Shown here: piece after piece, positions 9,312 through 18,722 of the stretch | Layout of the letters: each line of letters begins with the position of its first letter | Numbering within the stretch: the first letter of the stretch is position 1 | Source: Shouchella miscanthi | Lineage (GTDB): Bacteria; Bacillota; Bacilli; Bacillales; Bacillaceae_D | Direction: 5' to 3' | DNA: 64,000 bases | Assembly: GCF_007725405.1 (NCBI RefSeq) | Contig: NZ_CP042163.1 | Location: 2,294,001-2,358,000 of the forward strand | Translations under genes and position numbers: made by a program | Notes under the pieces: model-generated | What the model was told of the DNA's origin: nothing | Seen by the model: the letters and a program-made list of their open reading frames with translations, nothing else | Databases searched by the model: none

Positions 9312-10658
9312 TTAGTTGCTGTAATCAGGTTCTGTATCTTTCATTCGCTCTACTTTTTCTTCATCACCTGTTTGCGCATTAATAAAAATGCGGTACGTAT
9401 CGTTGTTTTTTGTTCCATAAAATTCATAGACAAGTACGTCTTCATTTAAGTCTGTTTCGATTACTGCTAGATGATCTTCCATTATCTCAATTCGCGGATT
9501 AATCATCCCTTGAGCATCAGCCTTTGTAATAGCTGGTGTTGGTAAATTTCTTGAATCTTGATGGTGAATAATATGACCTCGGCCGACATAGGACACGATG
9601 TCACCATCATCTAAAGCGACTTCAAGGGTAATGGAATCTGGGTAAATACGCACGCCATTATCTTCATAAGCAAATTCAAGTACCGCACGATTGTTGTACT
9701 GAGTACTTTCTACAAGCACCATGTTTTCTTTATTTGCTCGTTCTAAAAATGCCTCTGCTTTTTGGACAGCTTCATTTAAACCAATGGTTTGCTTATCAAT
9801 CTTGCGGCTCTGCATAAACCAAATGGGCTCGCCACCCTCAACGCTCATGTCCATATTGTAATTCGCTTTATTTTCTGGATCATCAATCACAAGAGAATAA
9901 GCAGGGTAATCAAGAGCGTCACTTGCATCATCGACTCTGACCGTTGCTTTCTTCCCTAACTGGAGTAGCTCAAGAGCAGATTGCTTTGCTTCTTCTTTTG
10001 TTACCTCTTCACGTCCTTCTAGTGCATCCTTTAATTCGCCATTTAAATTACGAATCGCCGAGTCCGTTGCGCCCCACTCTACTTCACTAAAACCTTGTAC
10101 TGATTTATTCATTCGTTCAAAATGATCCGCAAATGAATGTTGAGCTGAGTCTCCATCTTCCCTTTCTCTTTCAGCCAACCAGTGCATATCTGTATTCATC
10201 ATCATCGCTTGCGTTTCCCGCATAGATTGACGAATGGAAGCAGATTGTTCATAAAGTTGCTCTAGTGTTTTATACTCATCATCGGTCAGAGGCTCTTGAT
10301 TCAAATCTCTTACAGATGTTCGATAAGAAAAATCGGCAATTTTGTATAAATATTTTTCAGTATCTTCCATGTTCAACCCTTGTACAGGAAGCTCTGCTAA
10401 ACTTTTTTCAGCTAGGCTTGTTACCCGCCATACATCCGCTAAAGCTGGAGACAACTGTCTTTGGCTATTCATCGCCATAGTCTTTCCTAATTCGTCTTCA
10501 ATTTGGTCAATGTGAAAGCTTAAATCATGATACGCACGTTGATACATATTCTCTGCTGCTTGCGCTAAATGCTCTTTGTCGTTTTTTTGTTGGTAGCCCC
10601 ATACACCTGTTCCGACTACCGCAACGGCAAGAGCTCCAATCATTAGATTTCGAATCAC
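9312..10658 (-). CDS. ypeB: Germination protein YpeB
   Basis: YpeB is needed for localisation and stability of the cortex-lytic enzyme SleB in the dormant spore. The 448-residue protein has one N-terminal membrane anchor (about 4-21), a long helical domain, then C-terminal PepSY-type repeats (for example VQKAEAFLERA and ITKADAQGMI). It follows sleB after about 20 bases, the conserved bicistron of bacilli. The start ATG at 10658 has AGGAGG upstream. The length is typical. Confidence 0.96.
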   Translation of the reverse strand: MIRNLMIGALAVAVVGTGVWGYQQKNDKEHLAQAAENMYQRAYHDLSFHIDQIEDELGKTMAMNSQRQLSPALADVWRVTSLAEKSLAELPVQGLNMEDTEKYLYKIADFSYRTSVRDLNQEPLTDDEYKTLEQLYEQSASIRQSMRETQAMMMNTDMHWLAEREREDGDSAQHSFADHFERMNKSVQGFSEVEWGATDSAIRNLNGELKDALEGREEVTKEEAKQSALELLQLGKKATVRVDDASDALDYPAYSLVIDDPENKANYNMDMSVEGGEPIWFMQSRKIDKQTIGLNEAVQKAEAFLERANKENMVLVESTQYNNRAVLEFAYEDNGVRIYPDSITLEVALDDGDIVSYVGRGHIIHHQDSRNLPTPAITKADAQGMINPRIEIMEDHLAVIETDLNEDVLVYEFYGTKNNDTYRIFINAQTGDEEKVERMKDTEPDYSN

Positions 10659-10678
10659 TTAATCCACCTCCTAAAAAA

Positions 10679-11527
10679 TTAGTAACAAAAGATATGTTTG
10701 CCAATGCGTTTGATTTGTGGTCTCGTCCAAATCCACCCCGATGTAGCTGTGTCGGGATTAAAATAGTACAGAGCATTATTAGACGGATCTTGACCATTTA
10801 AAGCATCAAGAACAGCGTTTCGCGAGGACTCATCTGCACCTAAATTAATTTGACCATCTGCAACGGCGGTAAACGCACGCTCTTCATAAATGACTCCAGC
10901 AACCGTATCCGGGAAAGTTGGTGAATTTAAACGGTTGACAATTACTGCAGCAACAGCAACTTGCCCCTCGTACGGTTCTCCGCGAGCTTCACCATAAACA
11001 GCTTGAGCCATTAATTGAATGTCATTACTTGAATAGCCAGATGGAACATTCTGTGCTTTTTCAATAATCGGTTCACCATCATCACTACCTGCTTGCTCAT
11101 TCGAGCCATTACCTGAAGCTCCATTGTTTGATTGATTTCCTTTTTGTTTGTCTAACGAGGTGCCACCATAGTGTGTAACCGAACGCCCTTCATTCAGTGC
11201 ATTTGTCACAAACTGTTTATCAAAATTTGTTGTCTCTACTAGCTTCGCTTTCATATTTTCGCCTACTAAACCATCAATGTCGATTCCATACTCGTATTGA
11301 TAATTGCGAACAGCCCAGTATGTACCCCATCCGAACACACCATCAATGTTCCCATTGTAATACCCTACATATTGAAGTCTGGATTGTAATTCAACGACAT
11401 CATCTCCCGTTGCGCCTTTTTGGATTACCTGTTCTGAGAACGCATCTGCATCTGACCCCGATGTTAGGAACGAAAGTAGTCCAACAACAATGATAAGACT
11501 GGATTTTAAAACTGTATTCTTACGCAT
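10679..11527 (-). CDS. sleB: Spore cortex-lytic enzyme SleB
   Basis: SleB is a lytic transglycosylase that degrades cortex peptidoglycan during germination. The 282-residue precursor has a signal peptide (about 1-30, ending SDADAFS), a peptidoglycan-binding domain (about 36-95, GATGDDVVELQSRLQYVGYY), a Gly/Ser/Asn-rich linker (about 125-155), and the hydrolase domain starting LMAQAVYGEARGEPYEGQ, whose Glu is the presumed catalytic residue. The AAAGGAGG site lies about 13 bases before the ATG, a long gap. It forms a pair with ypeB. Confidence 0.96.
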   Translation of the reverse strand: MRKNTVLKSSLIIVVGLLSFLTSGSDADAFSEQVIQKGATGDDVVELQSRLQYVGYYNGNIDGVFGWGTYWAVRNYQYEYGIDIDGLVGENMKAKLVETTNFDKQFVTNALNEGRSVTHYGGTSLDKQKGNQSNNGASGNGSNEQAGSDDGEPIIEKAQNVPSGYSSNDIQLMAQAVYGEARGEPYEGQVAVAAVIVNRLNSPTFPDTVAGVIYEERAFTAVADGQINLGADESSRNAVLDALNGQDPSNNALYYFNPDTATSGWIWTRPQIKRIGKHIFCY

Positions 11528-11753
11528 ATGCTAGGTTCATCCTCCTTTGTTATGTGCATTGATTTCTTCTAGCTACCGCTAGTCTTTGTTATTCTTTTTA
11601 TTTTATACAGCAGAAATTTCTATCTATGGAGGACTAAATACAATGAACAGGTAGAGAGAATTATTCCTATATAAATGTCTTTAGGTCGATCAAAAATGTG
11701 TACAATAGTGGCGTGATGGAATGAAGTGGCGTCTCCCTTTCCTTTCACACAAC
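11528..11753. other. Intergenic region upstream of sleB
   Basis: About 300 bases separate sleB from metH. The part near metH holds the metH terminator. The rest should contain the sleB promoter, expected to be sigma-G dependent, but I could not place a convincing -35/-10 pair. No small gene is visible. Confidence 0.4.
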
Positions 11754-11792
11754 AAAAAGTAGTACACACTAGTTGGCTAGTATGTACTACTT
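11754..11792 (-). terminator. Terminator of the methionine operon
   Basis: A 16-bp stem (AAGTAGTACATACTAG with CTAGTGTGTACTACTT, one wobble pair, loop of four) is followed by five T on the minus strand. It lies 36 bases past the metH stop. Confidence 0.85.
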
Positions 11793-11827
11793 CCTCAAAA
11801 TCGATCTACCATTATATCCTTTTACGA

Positions 11828-14800
11828 TTACAACACGTTAAAATAACGCCCTTCTGGGTGAGAGAAAACGAGTGCCGTCACGCTAGCTTCCGGCTCCATC
11901 ATGAATTCTTCGGTTAGTTCAATACCTATTTTCTCTGGTTTTAATAGATCAAATAGCTTTTGTTGATCTTCTAAATTTGGACACGCTGGGTAGCCAAAGG
12001 AAACACGGATTCCTTGATATTTAGCAGAAAAGCGGTCTGACATCGACATTTCTGGTGCATCAGGGAATCCCCAGCGATCCCGCATCTGCTCGTGAATTCG
12101 TTCGGCTAATCCTTCTGCAGTCTCTAATGCAGCAGCCTGCACAAGATGACTCTTCAAAAATTCTCCTCTTGCCTTTGCTGCTTCTCCTAACGCTCTCACA
12201 CCTTTACCAGCGGTTACTGCTAGAAAACCGACATAATCCATTTCTCCACCAACTGGTCGAACAAAATCAGCTAAACATAAGTACGGCTTCACCTGCTGTC
12301 TCGGAAACGTAAACCGCTCTAGCTCTGTTTTTAAATTTGTCGGGTCATAAATAATCAAATCATTTCCATCAGATTGAGCAGGAAAGAATTGATACATAGC
12401 GTTTGCCTGCAACGTTTTTAATTGATTCGCATCTGAAAATAAAGTGTCCACTTTTTCTTTTAGTTCAACTGTTTTTTCATGTCCTTCTGCCAGCAATCGA
12501 TCCACTTTTCCTTGAACGCCTAAATGTCTCCCAAGGAGCATTTGCATATTAACATACGGAAATATATGCTCAATGTTATATTGTTTTATAATATGGGGCT
12601 CTAAATCTGCTGGTTTCATTATTGGGTGCAAATGTTTAACTGTTGACCGATTCGACTCCGTTGATTGAACAACTTCTTTTTTTATCCGCTTTGCTAAATG
12701 ATCCTTTTTTAACTGTCGTTGTTCATTTAATTCTAAAGCCAATCGTTCACGCTTTTCATCTGTCGTAATCCGATTAGCCAGTTCTAACCCATTCATTGCA
12801 TCTTTAGCATAAATCACAAGCCCTTCATATTCTGGGGCAATGCGCGTGTCCACAAACTTTCTCGTTAAAGCAGCACCGCCTACTAGTACAGGAATGGAAA
12901 TATCTTGTGACTTTAAATCTTGGGCAGTTAACACCATTTGCTGAGCGGATTTAACTAGTAGCCCTGATAAACCAATGGCAGTCGGCTTCTCTTTTTTTAT
13001 CGCATCAATTAATTCATTTGACGTTACTTTAATGCCTAAATTAACAATTTCAAAGCCATTGTTGCTTAAAATAATATCGACTAGATTTTTGCCGATATCA
13101 TGTACGTCTCCTTTCACTGTTGCTAATAAGATTTTACCTTTCCGAGATTCATTTTCGCTCTTTTCCATATGTGGTTCAAGAAATGAAACTGCAGCTTTCA
13201 TCACTTCCGCGCTTTGCAATACTTCAGCAACAATAAGTTCATTATTATTAAACAATCTGCCCACTTCGTCCATCCCATTCATTAAAGGACCATTTATAAT
13301 GTCTAAAGGCTCTGAATAGCTTTGCAGAGCGAGTGTCAAATCTTGCTCTAAACGTTGTTTCGTTCCCTCTACTACATATATGGCTAACCGTTCTTCTAAA
13401 TTTAGCCCTTCGTACTCAGTTGTTTTTTTTGCACTTTTACCGCGGTAATGAGCTGTAAATTCCGCAAGCGTTGCGTCATCAGTTGCAAAAAGCAGCTGTT
13501 CTGCTAATGTTTTTTCATGCTCAGAAATACTAGCAAATCGTTCTAATTTTTCCGTATTGACAATGGCATAGTCAAGCCCTGCTTGAGTACAGTGATAGAG
13601 ATACACTGAATTTAACACTTCGCGTCCTACAGGAGGCAAGCCGAACGATACATTACTAACTCCTAAGATGGTTAAGCAATGAGGTAAATGCTCTTTAATG
13701 AGTTTTATTCCTTCGACTGTTGCTTTTGCTGATCCAATATACTGTTCATCACCTGTTCCGACTGGGAAAACAAGAGGGTCAAAAATAATGTCATGAGCTG
13801 GGATACCATGTTTTTCTGTTAAAAGCTTAAATGAGCGTATGGCAATTTCTAGTTTTCGCTCAGCTGAAACCGCCATACCCGTCTCATCAATGGTGCCGAC
13901 AACAAGTGCTGCGCCATATTGTTTGACGAGTGGTAAAATGGCTTCAAACCGCTCTTCGCCATCTTCTAAATTGATGGAATTAATAATGGCCTTACCTTGT
14001 GAGTAAGTAAGTGCTTCTCGAATAACGGCTTCATCGGTAGAATCAATCATTAATGGCACTTTCACCTTATTTGTAACGAATGATAGAAAAGCAGCCATAT
14101 CTGTCGCTTCATCACGATCTGGGTCAGCTAAACAAATATCAATAACATGGGCACCTTTTTTTACTTGCGCTCGAGCAATTTCCGATGCTTCTTCGTATTT
14201 TCCTTCCTCAATAAGCCGCTTAAATTTACGTGATCCAATGACATTGGTTCGTTCGCCGACGAATAGCGGACGCATAGAATCTTCATAAAAAAGCGCCTCT
14301 AAGCCTGAGACTGCATGCTGTTCCCGTGTCGTATCTTCTCTTGATTCATAGTGATTGACCATGTCTTTAAGTGCTCGAACATGTGCAGGTGTAGTCCCAC
14401 AGCAACCACCGACGACATTTAACCAGCCTTTTTGTACAAAGCCTTCTAATTTCTTTGCTAACGACTGAGGGGTTTCATGATAATGTCCTTCTTCATCAGG
14501 TAAACCAGCATTCGGATAACAGCTTACATAACTCTCTGCCATTTCAGATAACGAACGGATATGGTCACGCATGAATTCTGGGCCTGTTGCACAGTTCAAG
14601 CCTACAACCAATGGCTTTAAGTGCTCTATTGAAAGGTAAAACGCCTCAACCGTTTGTCCTGCTAACGTTGTCCCCATCGGTTCAATCGTACCAGAAATCA
14701 TTAGTGGCAGCTTTGTTTCTGTTTGAACAAATGCGTTTTCAATACCAATTGATGCTGCCTTTACATTGCGCATATCTTGGCTTGTTTCTAACAGCAAAAG

Positions 14801-15271
14801 ATCGGCTCCACCATCAATTAAGCCTCTTGCTTGCTCTTCATAAGTAGCAATAAGTTCTTGGAAGGTTGTTCCACCTGTAACAGAAAGAGACTTTGTTGTC
14901 GGCCCCATTGCCCCAGCCACAAAACGAGGCTCATCAACTGTAGACCATTTACCCGCCTCTGCTTTAGCCAGTTCTGCTGCTTTACGACTAATCTCATAAG
15001 CGAGATGCCCAAGTTCATAATCATCTAGAACGATACTTGATGATCCAAATGTGTTGGTACTAATGATGTCTGCTCCAGCTTCTAAATAAGCCCGGTGAAT
15101 CCTTGTAATCACATCTGGTGAAGTGAGATTTAAATACTCATTGCAGCCATCGTAATCTGCACCACCAAAATCATCTTCATGTAAATCCGCATCTTGAATC
15201 ATTGTTCCCATTGCACCGTCAAGCACAACAATTCTCTTCTTTAGTTGTTCGATCAATCCAGTCTGTCTCAT
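11828..15271 (-). CDS. metH: Cobalamin-dependent methionine synthase
   Basis: MetH transfers the methyl of 5-methyl-THF to homocysteine through methylcobalamin. At 1147 residues it has all four modules. The homocysteine-binding barrel (1-310) has zinc Cys in LNCATG and GGCCGTTPAH. The pterin-binding barrel is about 330-600. The cobalamin cap and Rossmann domains (about 630-850) include VHDIGKN with the lower-ligand His. The C-terminal SAM-binding reactivation domain (about 890-1147) includes RFSAKYQGIRVSFGYPACP. It overlaps the upstream fused methyltransferase by 4 bases and is the last gene of a SAM-riboswitch operon. It needs B12, which the window's btuCD genes can import. Confidence 0.97.
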   Translation of the reverse strand: MRQTGLIEQLKKRIVVLDGAMGTMIQDADLHEDDFGGADYDGCNEYLNLTSPDVITRIHRAYLEAGADIISTNTFGSSSIVLDDYELGHLAYEISRKAAELAKAEAGKWSTVDEPRFVAGAMGPTTKSLSVTGGTTFQELIATYEEQARGLIDGGADLLLLETSQDMRNVKAASIGIENAFVQTETKLPLMISGTIEPMGTTLAGQTVEAFYLSIEHLKPLVVGLNCATGPEFMRDHIRSLSEMAESYVSCYPNAGLPDEEGHYHETPQSLAKKLEGFVQKGWLNVVGGCCGTTPAHVRALKDMVNHYESREDTTREQHAVSGLEALFYEDSMRPLFVGERTNVIGSRKFKRLIEEGKYEEASEIARAQVKKGAHVIDICLADPDRDEATDMAAFLSFVTNKVKVPLMIDSTDEAVIREALTYSQGKAIINSINLEDGEERFEAILPLVKQYGAALVVGTIDETGMAVSAERKLEIAIRSFKLLTEKHGIPAHDIIFDPLVFPVGTGDEQYIGSAKATVEGIKLIKEHLPHCLTILGVSNVSFGLPPVGREVLNSVYLYHCTQAGLDYAIVNTEKLERFASISEHEKTLAEQLLFATDDATLAEFTAHYRGKSAKKTTEYEGLNLEERLAIYVVEGTKQRLEQDLTLALQSYSEPLDIINGPLMNGMDEVGRLFNNNELIVAEVLQSAEVMKAAVSFLEPHMEKSENESRKGKILLATVKGDVHDIGKNLVDIILSNNGFEIVNLGIKVTSNELIDAIKKEKPTAIGLSGLLVKSAQQMVLTAQDLKSQDISIPVLVGGAALTRKFVDTRIAPEYEGLVIYAKDAMNGLELANRITTDEKRERLALELNEQRQLKKDHLAKRIKKEVVQSTESNRSTVKHLHPIMKPADLEPHIIKQYNIEHIFPYVNMQMLLGRHLGVQGKVDRLLAEGHEKTVELKEKVDTLFSDANQLKTLQANAMYQFFPAQSDGNDLIIYDPTNLKTELERFTFPRQQVKPYLCLADFVRPVGGEMDYVGFLAVTAGKGVRALGEAAKARGEFLKSHLVQAAALETAEGLAERIHEQMRDRWGFPDAPEMSMSDRFSAKYQGIRVSFGYPACPNLEDQQKLFDLLKPEKIGIELTEEFMMEPEASVTALVFSHPEGRYFNVL

Positions 15272-17133
15272 TGTAACTTCCTTTCTTTAGACAACGGAGC
15301 TGTTGTGTGTGCGCGTAAGTAACGAGTTAATTCCACTGTTAATTGGTAGCGTAAAAACGGTGTAATTAAATACAGTCCATTAAAATAAGTGGCTGCTGCA
15401 TCTGCTAATGATTTTGCCATAGCAAGCCCTTCTTGTTCTGCTTTTACTTTATCTTCACCTGCTCGTGCCATACGTGCTCTTGTATCAGCTGATAATGATA
15501 TACCAGGTACTTCATTATGCAAAAACTCTGCGTTTCGACTACTTGTTAACGGCATAATGCCGACAAATATTGGTACAGATAAGTGTTTGGTTGCCTCGTA
15601 AATTTCTTCAAACTGTCCTTCATCAAAAATCGGCTGAGTGAGAAAATAATTTGCACCCGCTTCGATCTTTTTCTCCAAGCGACGGACAGCCTTATCGAGA
15701 TGCTTCACATTTGGATTAAATGCTGCTGCTGTAGTGAAATTTGTAGCTTTCCCTAACGACTTACCAGAAAACGAAATGCCTTCATTCATTTGTTTAATAA
15801 GTGGTAAAAGTTTCGTTGATGATACATCATAAACCGAAGTGGCCCCCGGAAAATCACCAATTTTACTCGGGTCACCTGTAATCACTAAAAGATCATTCAA
15901 TTCAGCTAAATCAAGCCCCATTAAATGCGATTGTAAACCAATTAAATTGCGGTCACGACAAGTTAAATGAACAAGACTTCGAATGCCTTCTTCTTTCAAT
16001 AACATAGCTAACGTTTGATTATCAATGCGCGGACTTGCTAGTGAATTGTCTGCAAGGGTTAATGCATCTGCTCCTGCATCTCGAATTGCTTTTGCCCCTT
16101 CAATAAATGGATCTATATGCAATTTCTTAGGAGGATCTAATTCAACGATGATCGTCTGCTTTTCTTCTACCAAATCTTTAATAGATGGACGCTGTTCATG
16201 GAAACGTTCAATCGTTTCTGTTTTTAATGGCTGTAACCGAATGTTTCGTTTTACTGGTGTCCGACCACTTGCCGCTTCTTTAATTGCTTTTATATGGGCG
16301 GGTGTTGTTCCGCAACAACCTCCAATGAGATGGACGCCTTCGTTAATAAACCGTTCCGACATTGATGTAAAATAGTCTGTATTCGACGCATACACAAACC
16401 GACCATCTCGGTAACCTGGCAAACTTGCATTTGGGTAGCAAGCTAGTGGGATGTCATAGGGAAGCTCAAGCTCTTCGATCGATCGTAACATGTGGTAGGG
16501 ACCCATTCGACAATTTAACCCTGTAACATCAGCTCCAGCCTCATACAGTTCCGTTAGCGCATCGCTTAATCGAATGCCTCCTTTTAAGACACCAATATCA
16601 CCAAGGGACACGTTTGCAATGATAGGTAGATTTGTTCGCTTTCTTGCTTCAATAACAAGTTGTTTAATTTCCATGAAATCATAGAATGTTTCGAACAAGA
16701 GGCCGTCTACCCCTTCTTGTACTAATAAGTCAACTTGCTCCACTAACGCTTGCATACTCTCTTTATGATCAAGCTGTTCCGATTGAAATCCTTGAATACC
16801 ACCAACGGTTCCCACTACGAATACATGCTTCTTCCCACTATTTTGAACCGCTTTACGAGCAAGGCGCACAGATGCCTGATTAATGACTCCCACGCTTTCT
16901 TGAAGACCATAACGTTTAAGCTTTTGCACATTAGCAGCATAGGAATTGGTTTGAATGATAGTTGCACCCGCTTCTATATACGCTTGATGAATCGTATAAA
17001 TCTCTTCTGGTTTAGAAACGTTCAGCTCCTCAAAACATAAATCATAGCCAGCCTCATACAAGACAGTCCCCATCGCTCCATCCGCTACTGTTACGGATGA
17101 CGTTAATTGTTTTTTTAAATCCAATCGACTCAT
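15268..17133 (-). CDS. yitJ: Bifunctional homocysteine S-methyltransferase / 5,10-methylenetetrahydrofolate reductase (YitJ type)
   Basis: The 621-residue protein is a fusion. Residues about 1-300 form a homocysteine S-methyltransferase barrel with zinc Cys in LNCRMGP and GGCCGTTPAH. Residues about 325-600 form an FAD-dependent methylene-THF reductase (for example VELDPPK, NYFLTQPIFDEGQFEE, VGIMPLTS). The reductase makes 5-methyl-THF, the substrate of MetH directly downstream. It overlaps its neighbours by 4 bases on each side, so translation is coupled. The domain order matches B. subtilis YitJ, which is also under S-box control. Confidence 0.94.
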   Translation of the reverse strand: MSRLDLKKQLTSSVTVADGAMGTVLYEAGYDLCFEELNVSKPEEIYTIHQAYIEAGATIIQTNSYAANVQKLKRYGLQESVGVINQASVRLARKAVQNSGKKHVFVVGTVGGIQGFQSEQLDHKESMQALVEQVDLLVQEGVDGLLFETFYDFMEIKQLVIEARKRTNLPIIANVSLGDIGVLKGGIRLSDALTELYEAGADVTGLNCRMGPYHMLRSIEELELPYDIPLACYPNASLPGYRDGRFVYASNTDYFTSMSERFINEGVHLIGGCCGTTPAHIKAIKEAASGRTPVKRNIRLQPLKTETIERFHEQRPSIKDLVEEKQTIIVELDPPKKLHIDPFIEGAKAIRDAGADALTLADNSLASPRIDNQTLAMLLKEEGIRSLVHLTCRDRNLIGLQSHLMGLDLAELNDLLVITGDPSKIGDFPGATSVYDVSSTKLLPLIKQMNEGISFSGKSLGKATNFTTAAAFNPNVKHLDKAVRRLEKKIEAGANYFLTQPIFDEGQFEEIYEATKHLSVPIFVGIMPLTSSRNAEFLHNEVPGISLSADTRARMARAGEDKVKAEQEGLAMAKSLADAAATYFNGLYLITPFLRYQLTVELTRYLRAHTTAPLSKERKLQ

Positions 17134-18239
17134 CCCTTCCTATTTTTCGCTGACTTAAAAGCTTGTTGTAAATCACTTATTAAATCTTCACAATGTTCTA
17201 TGCCGACAGAGAAACGTAGTAATGTATTGTCAACACCTTTAGCAATTCGAACCTCTTCTGGAATATCCGCATGGGTTTGCGTTGCCGGATAGGTCATTAA
17301 ACTTTCAACGCCACCAAGACTTTCCGCAAATGAAATAAGCTTTAATGATTGTAAAATGGGATTAATTAGAGCTTCATCTGTCACCCTAAATGAGACCATT
17401 CCGCCTTTTCCAGGGTAGAGAACCTCTTTAACAATGGATTCTTCATTTAGCAACTCTACTAATCGTTTCGCATTTTCTTCATGCTGTTTCATTCGTAACG
17501 CTAAAGTCTTCATGCCTCGCATTAAGAGCCAGGAGTCAAATGCACCAAGGATAAATCCAGCACCATTGTGAAAATAAGCGAGCTGCTCGCTTATTTCTGT
17601 GCCTTTGGCAACTACAAGTCCTGCCACTACATCATTGTGACCTCCTAGATATTTGGTCGCTGAATGAACGACGATGTCTGCTCCTTCTTCTAACGGCTTC
17701 AACAAGAGAGGCGTCAAAAATGTATTATCAACAATTAAAAGCAGGTTATGAGTTCTACAAAATGCTGATAAATCTGCGATTGAAGCCTCTTTCATAAGTG
17801 GGTTTGTCGGTGTTTCTACAAAAAGTGCTTTCGTATTAGCTGTCCGTAACGCTTTAACCGTCTCTAAATTAGACATGTCAACATAATCAAACGTTAGCCC
17901 CCATTTTTTCCAACCACCTTCAAAAAGTCGATATGTACCACCGTATAAATCATCTGAACATAGAATATGGTCCCCTTGTTCAAAGAGTGAGAAAACAAGC
18001 TGAATGGCAGACATTCCTGAACTTGTTGCAAATCCTCTCTCTCCATGCTCAAGACAGGCAATCGCTTGCTCTAAAACTTCCCGAGTCGGGTTCCCTGTCC
18101 TCGCATAATCATAGCCAGTTGATTCTTGTATGCCTGTATGTCGATAAGCAGTTGAGAAATAAACCGGTGTATTAACTGCCCCTGTTTCATCTTTTCGGCG
18201 GTTACCAATTTGCGCTAGTATTGATTGATCATGTGTCAT
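17130..18239 (-). CDS. metI: Cystathionine gamma-synthase / O-acetylhomoserine (thiol)-lyase family enzyme (MetI type)
   Basis: This is a PLP enzyme of the trans-sulfuration family, 369 residues. Visible motifs are YDYARTGNPTREVLE, the cofactor-binding SSGMSAIQ, DNTFLTP and the PLP lysine in SATKYLGGHND. It is first in the S-box operon, so a role in making homocysteine or cystathionine fits. MetC-type lyase activity cannot be excluded from sequence, as these paralogues are close; no second family member follows as metC does in B. subtilis. The start is ATG 18239, with AAGGGG 8 bases upstream; a longer frame to 18269 would run into the riboswitch terminator. Confidence 0.88.
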   Translation of the reverse strand: MTHDQSILAQIGNRRKDETGAVNTPVYFSTAYRHTGIQESTGYDYARTGNPTREVLEQAIACLEHGERGFATSSGMSAIQLVFSLFEQGDHILCSDDLYGGTYRLFEGGWKKWGLTFDYVDMSNLETVKALRTANTKALFVETPTNPLMKEASIADLSAFCRTHNLLLIVDNTFLTPLLLKPLEEGADIVVHSATKYLGGHNDVVAGLVVAKGTEISEQLAYFHNGAGFILGAFDSWLLMRGMKTLALRMKQHEENAKRLVELLNEESIVKEVLYPGKGGMVSFRVTDEALINPILQSLKLISFAESLGGVESLMTYPATQTHADIPEEVRIAKGVDNTLLRFSVGIEHCEDLISDLQQAFKSAKNRKG

Positions 18240-18269
18240 GTAGTCATCCCCTTTTCTCTCATAAAACAA

Positions 18270-18414
18270 TAAAAACCTTTCTTCAAGATATAAGAAGAAA
18301 GGTTCCTGACATTTCTCTTATCTTGCAGAATACTGCTGGATTTAGCACCTTGCCTATAAGGCTGGTTGCTGAGACTTCACAGGGCCATATCCCTCCGTCT
18401 CTCTTGATAAGATC
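18270..18414 (-). promoter_or_regulatory. SAM-I (S-box) riboswitch with intrinsic terminator
   Basis: The minus strand reads CTTATCAAGAGAGACGGAGGG, then GGCCCTGTGAAGTCTCAGCAACC, the conserved S-box core. P1 is TCTTATC (18406-18412) with GATAAGA (18316-18322). Downstream AACCTTTCTTC (18294-18304, read in reverse complement as GAAGAAAGGTT partner) forms an 11-bp perfect hairpin with 18274-18284, followed by five T. The P1 3' strand CAAGATAAGAG can also pair with CTTCTTATATCTTG, giving the antiterminator. Expected behaviour: high SAM terminates transcription of the metI-yitJ-metH operon. Confidence 0.95.
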
Positions 18415-18502
18415 TATTGAGTTTTTTTGTATTGTCACAACTTTAACGCAAAATATACGATTCTGCAAGTCATTCATTTTATTTTTCGTCATTCTATTGA
18501 AT

Positions 18503-18540
18503 ATAAAAAACGTACGCCTGCAAAGGACGTACGTTTTTTA
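18503..18540 (-). terminator. Terminator after the zinc-ribbon gene
   Basis: AAAAAACGTACG (18505-18516) and CGTACGTTTTTT (18528-18539) form a 12-bp stem with an 11-base loop. It follows the stop of the minus-strand 54-residue gene and is symmetrical, so it could work in both directions. Confidence 0.75.
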
Positions 18541-18543
18541 CCG

Positions 18544-18708
18544 TTATTCAGGAGACGCTTCAATAATTAATTGATCTTCGTTCCCACAGACACATTGCTT
18601 AAATCCTGTTTCATAGTCTCCGTTTTCATTGCGTTTTCCACGTAAAATATATTTTTCTCCACATAAAGGGCAACGAATGACAATTCGATAGCGATTCGCT
18701 GTTGTCAC
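18544..18708 (-). CDS. 54-residue zinc-ribbon-like protein
   Basis: A GTG start at 18708 preceded by AGGAGGAG opens a 54-codon frame. The protein has two Cys pairs, CPLCG near residue 13 and CVCG near residue 39, the spacing of a small zinc ribbon; the C-terminus is DQLIIEASPE. It lies 14 bases after the prsW stop and just before a strong terminator, so it is probably the second gene of a prsW transcript. I do not recognise a characterised family. Possible roles are nucleic-acid binding or a redox/zinc partner; neither is shown. Confidence 0.8.
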   Translation of the reverse strand: MTTANRYRIVIRCPLCGEKYILRGKRNENGDYETGFKQCVCGNEDQLIIEASPE

Positions 18709-18722
18709 GCTATACTCCTCCT

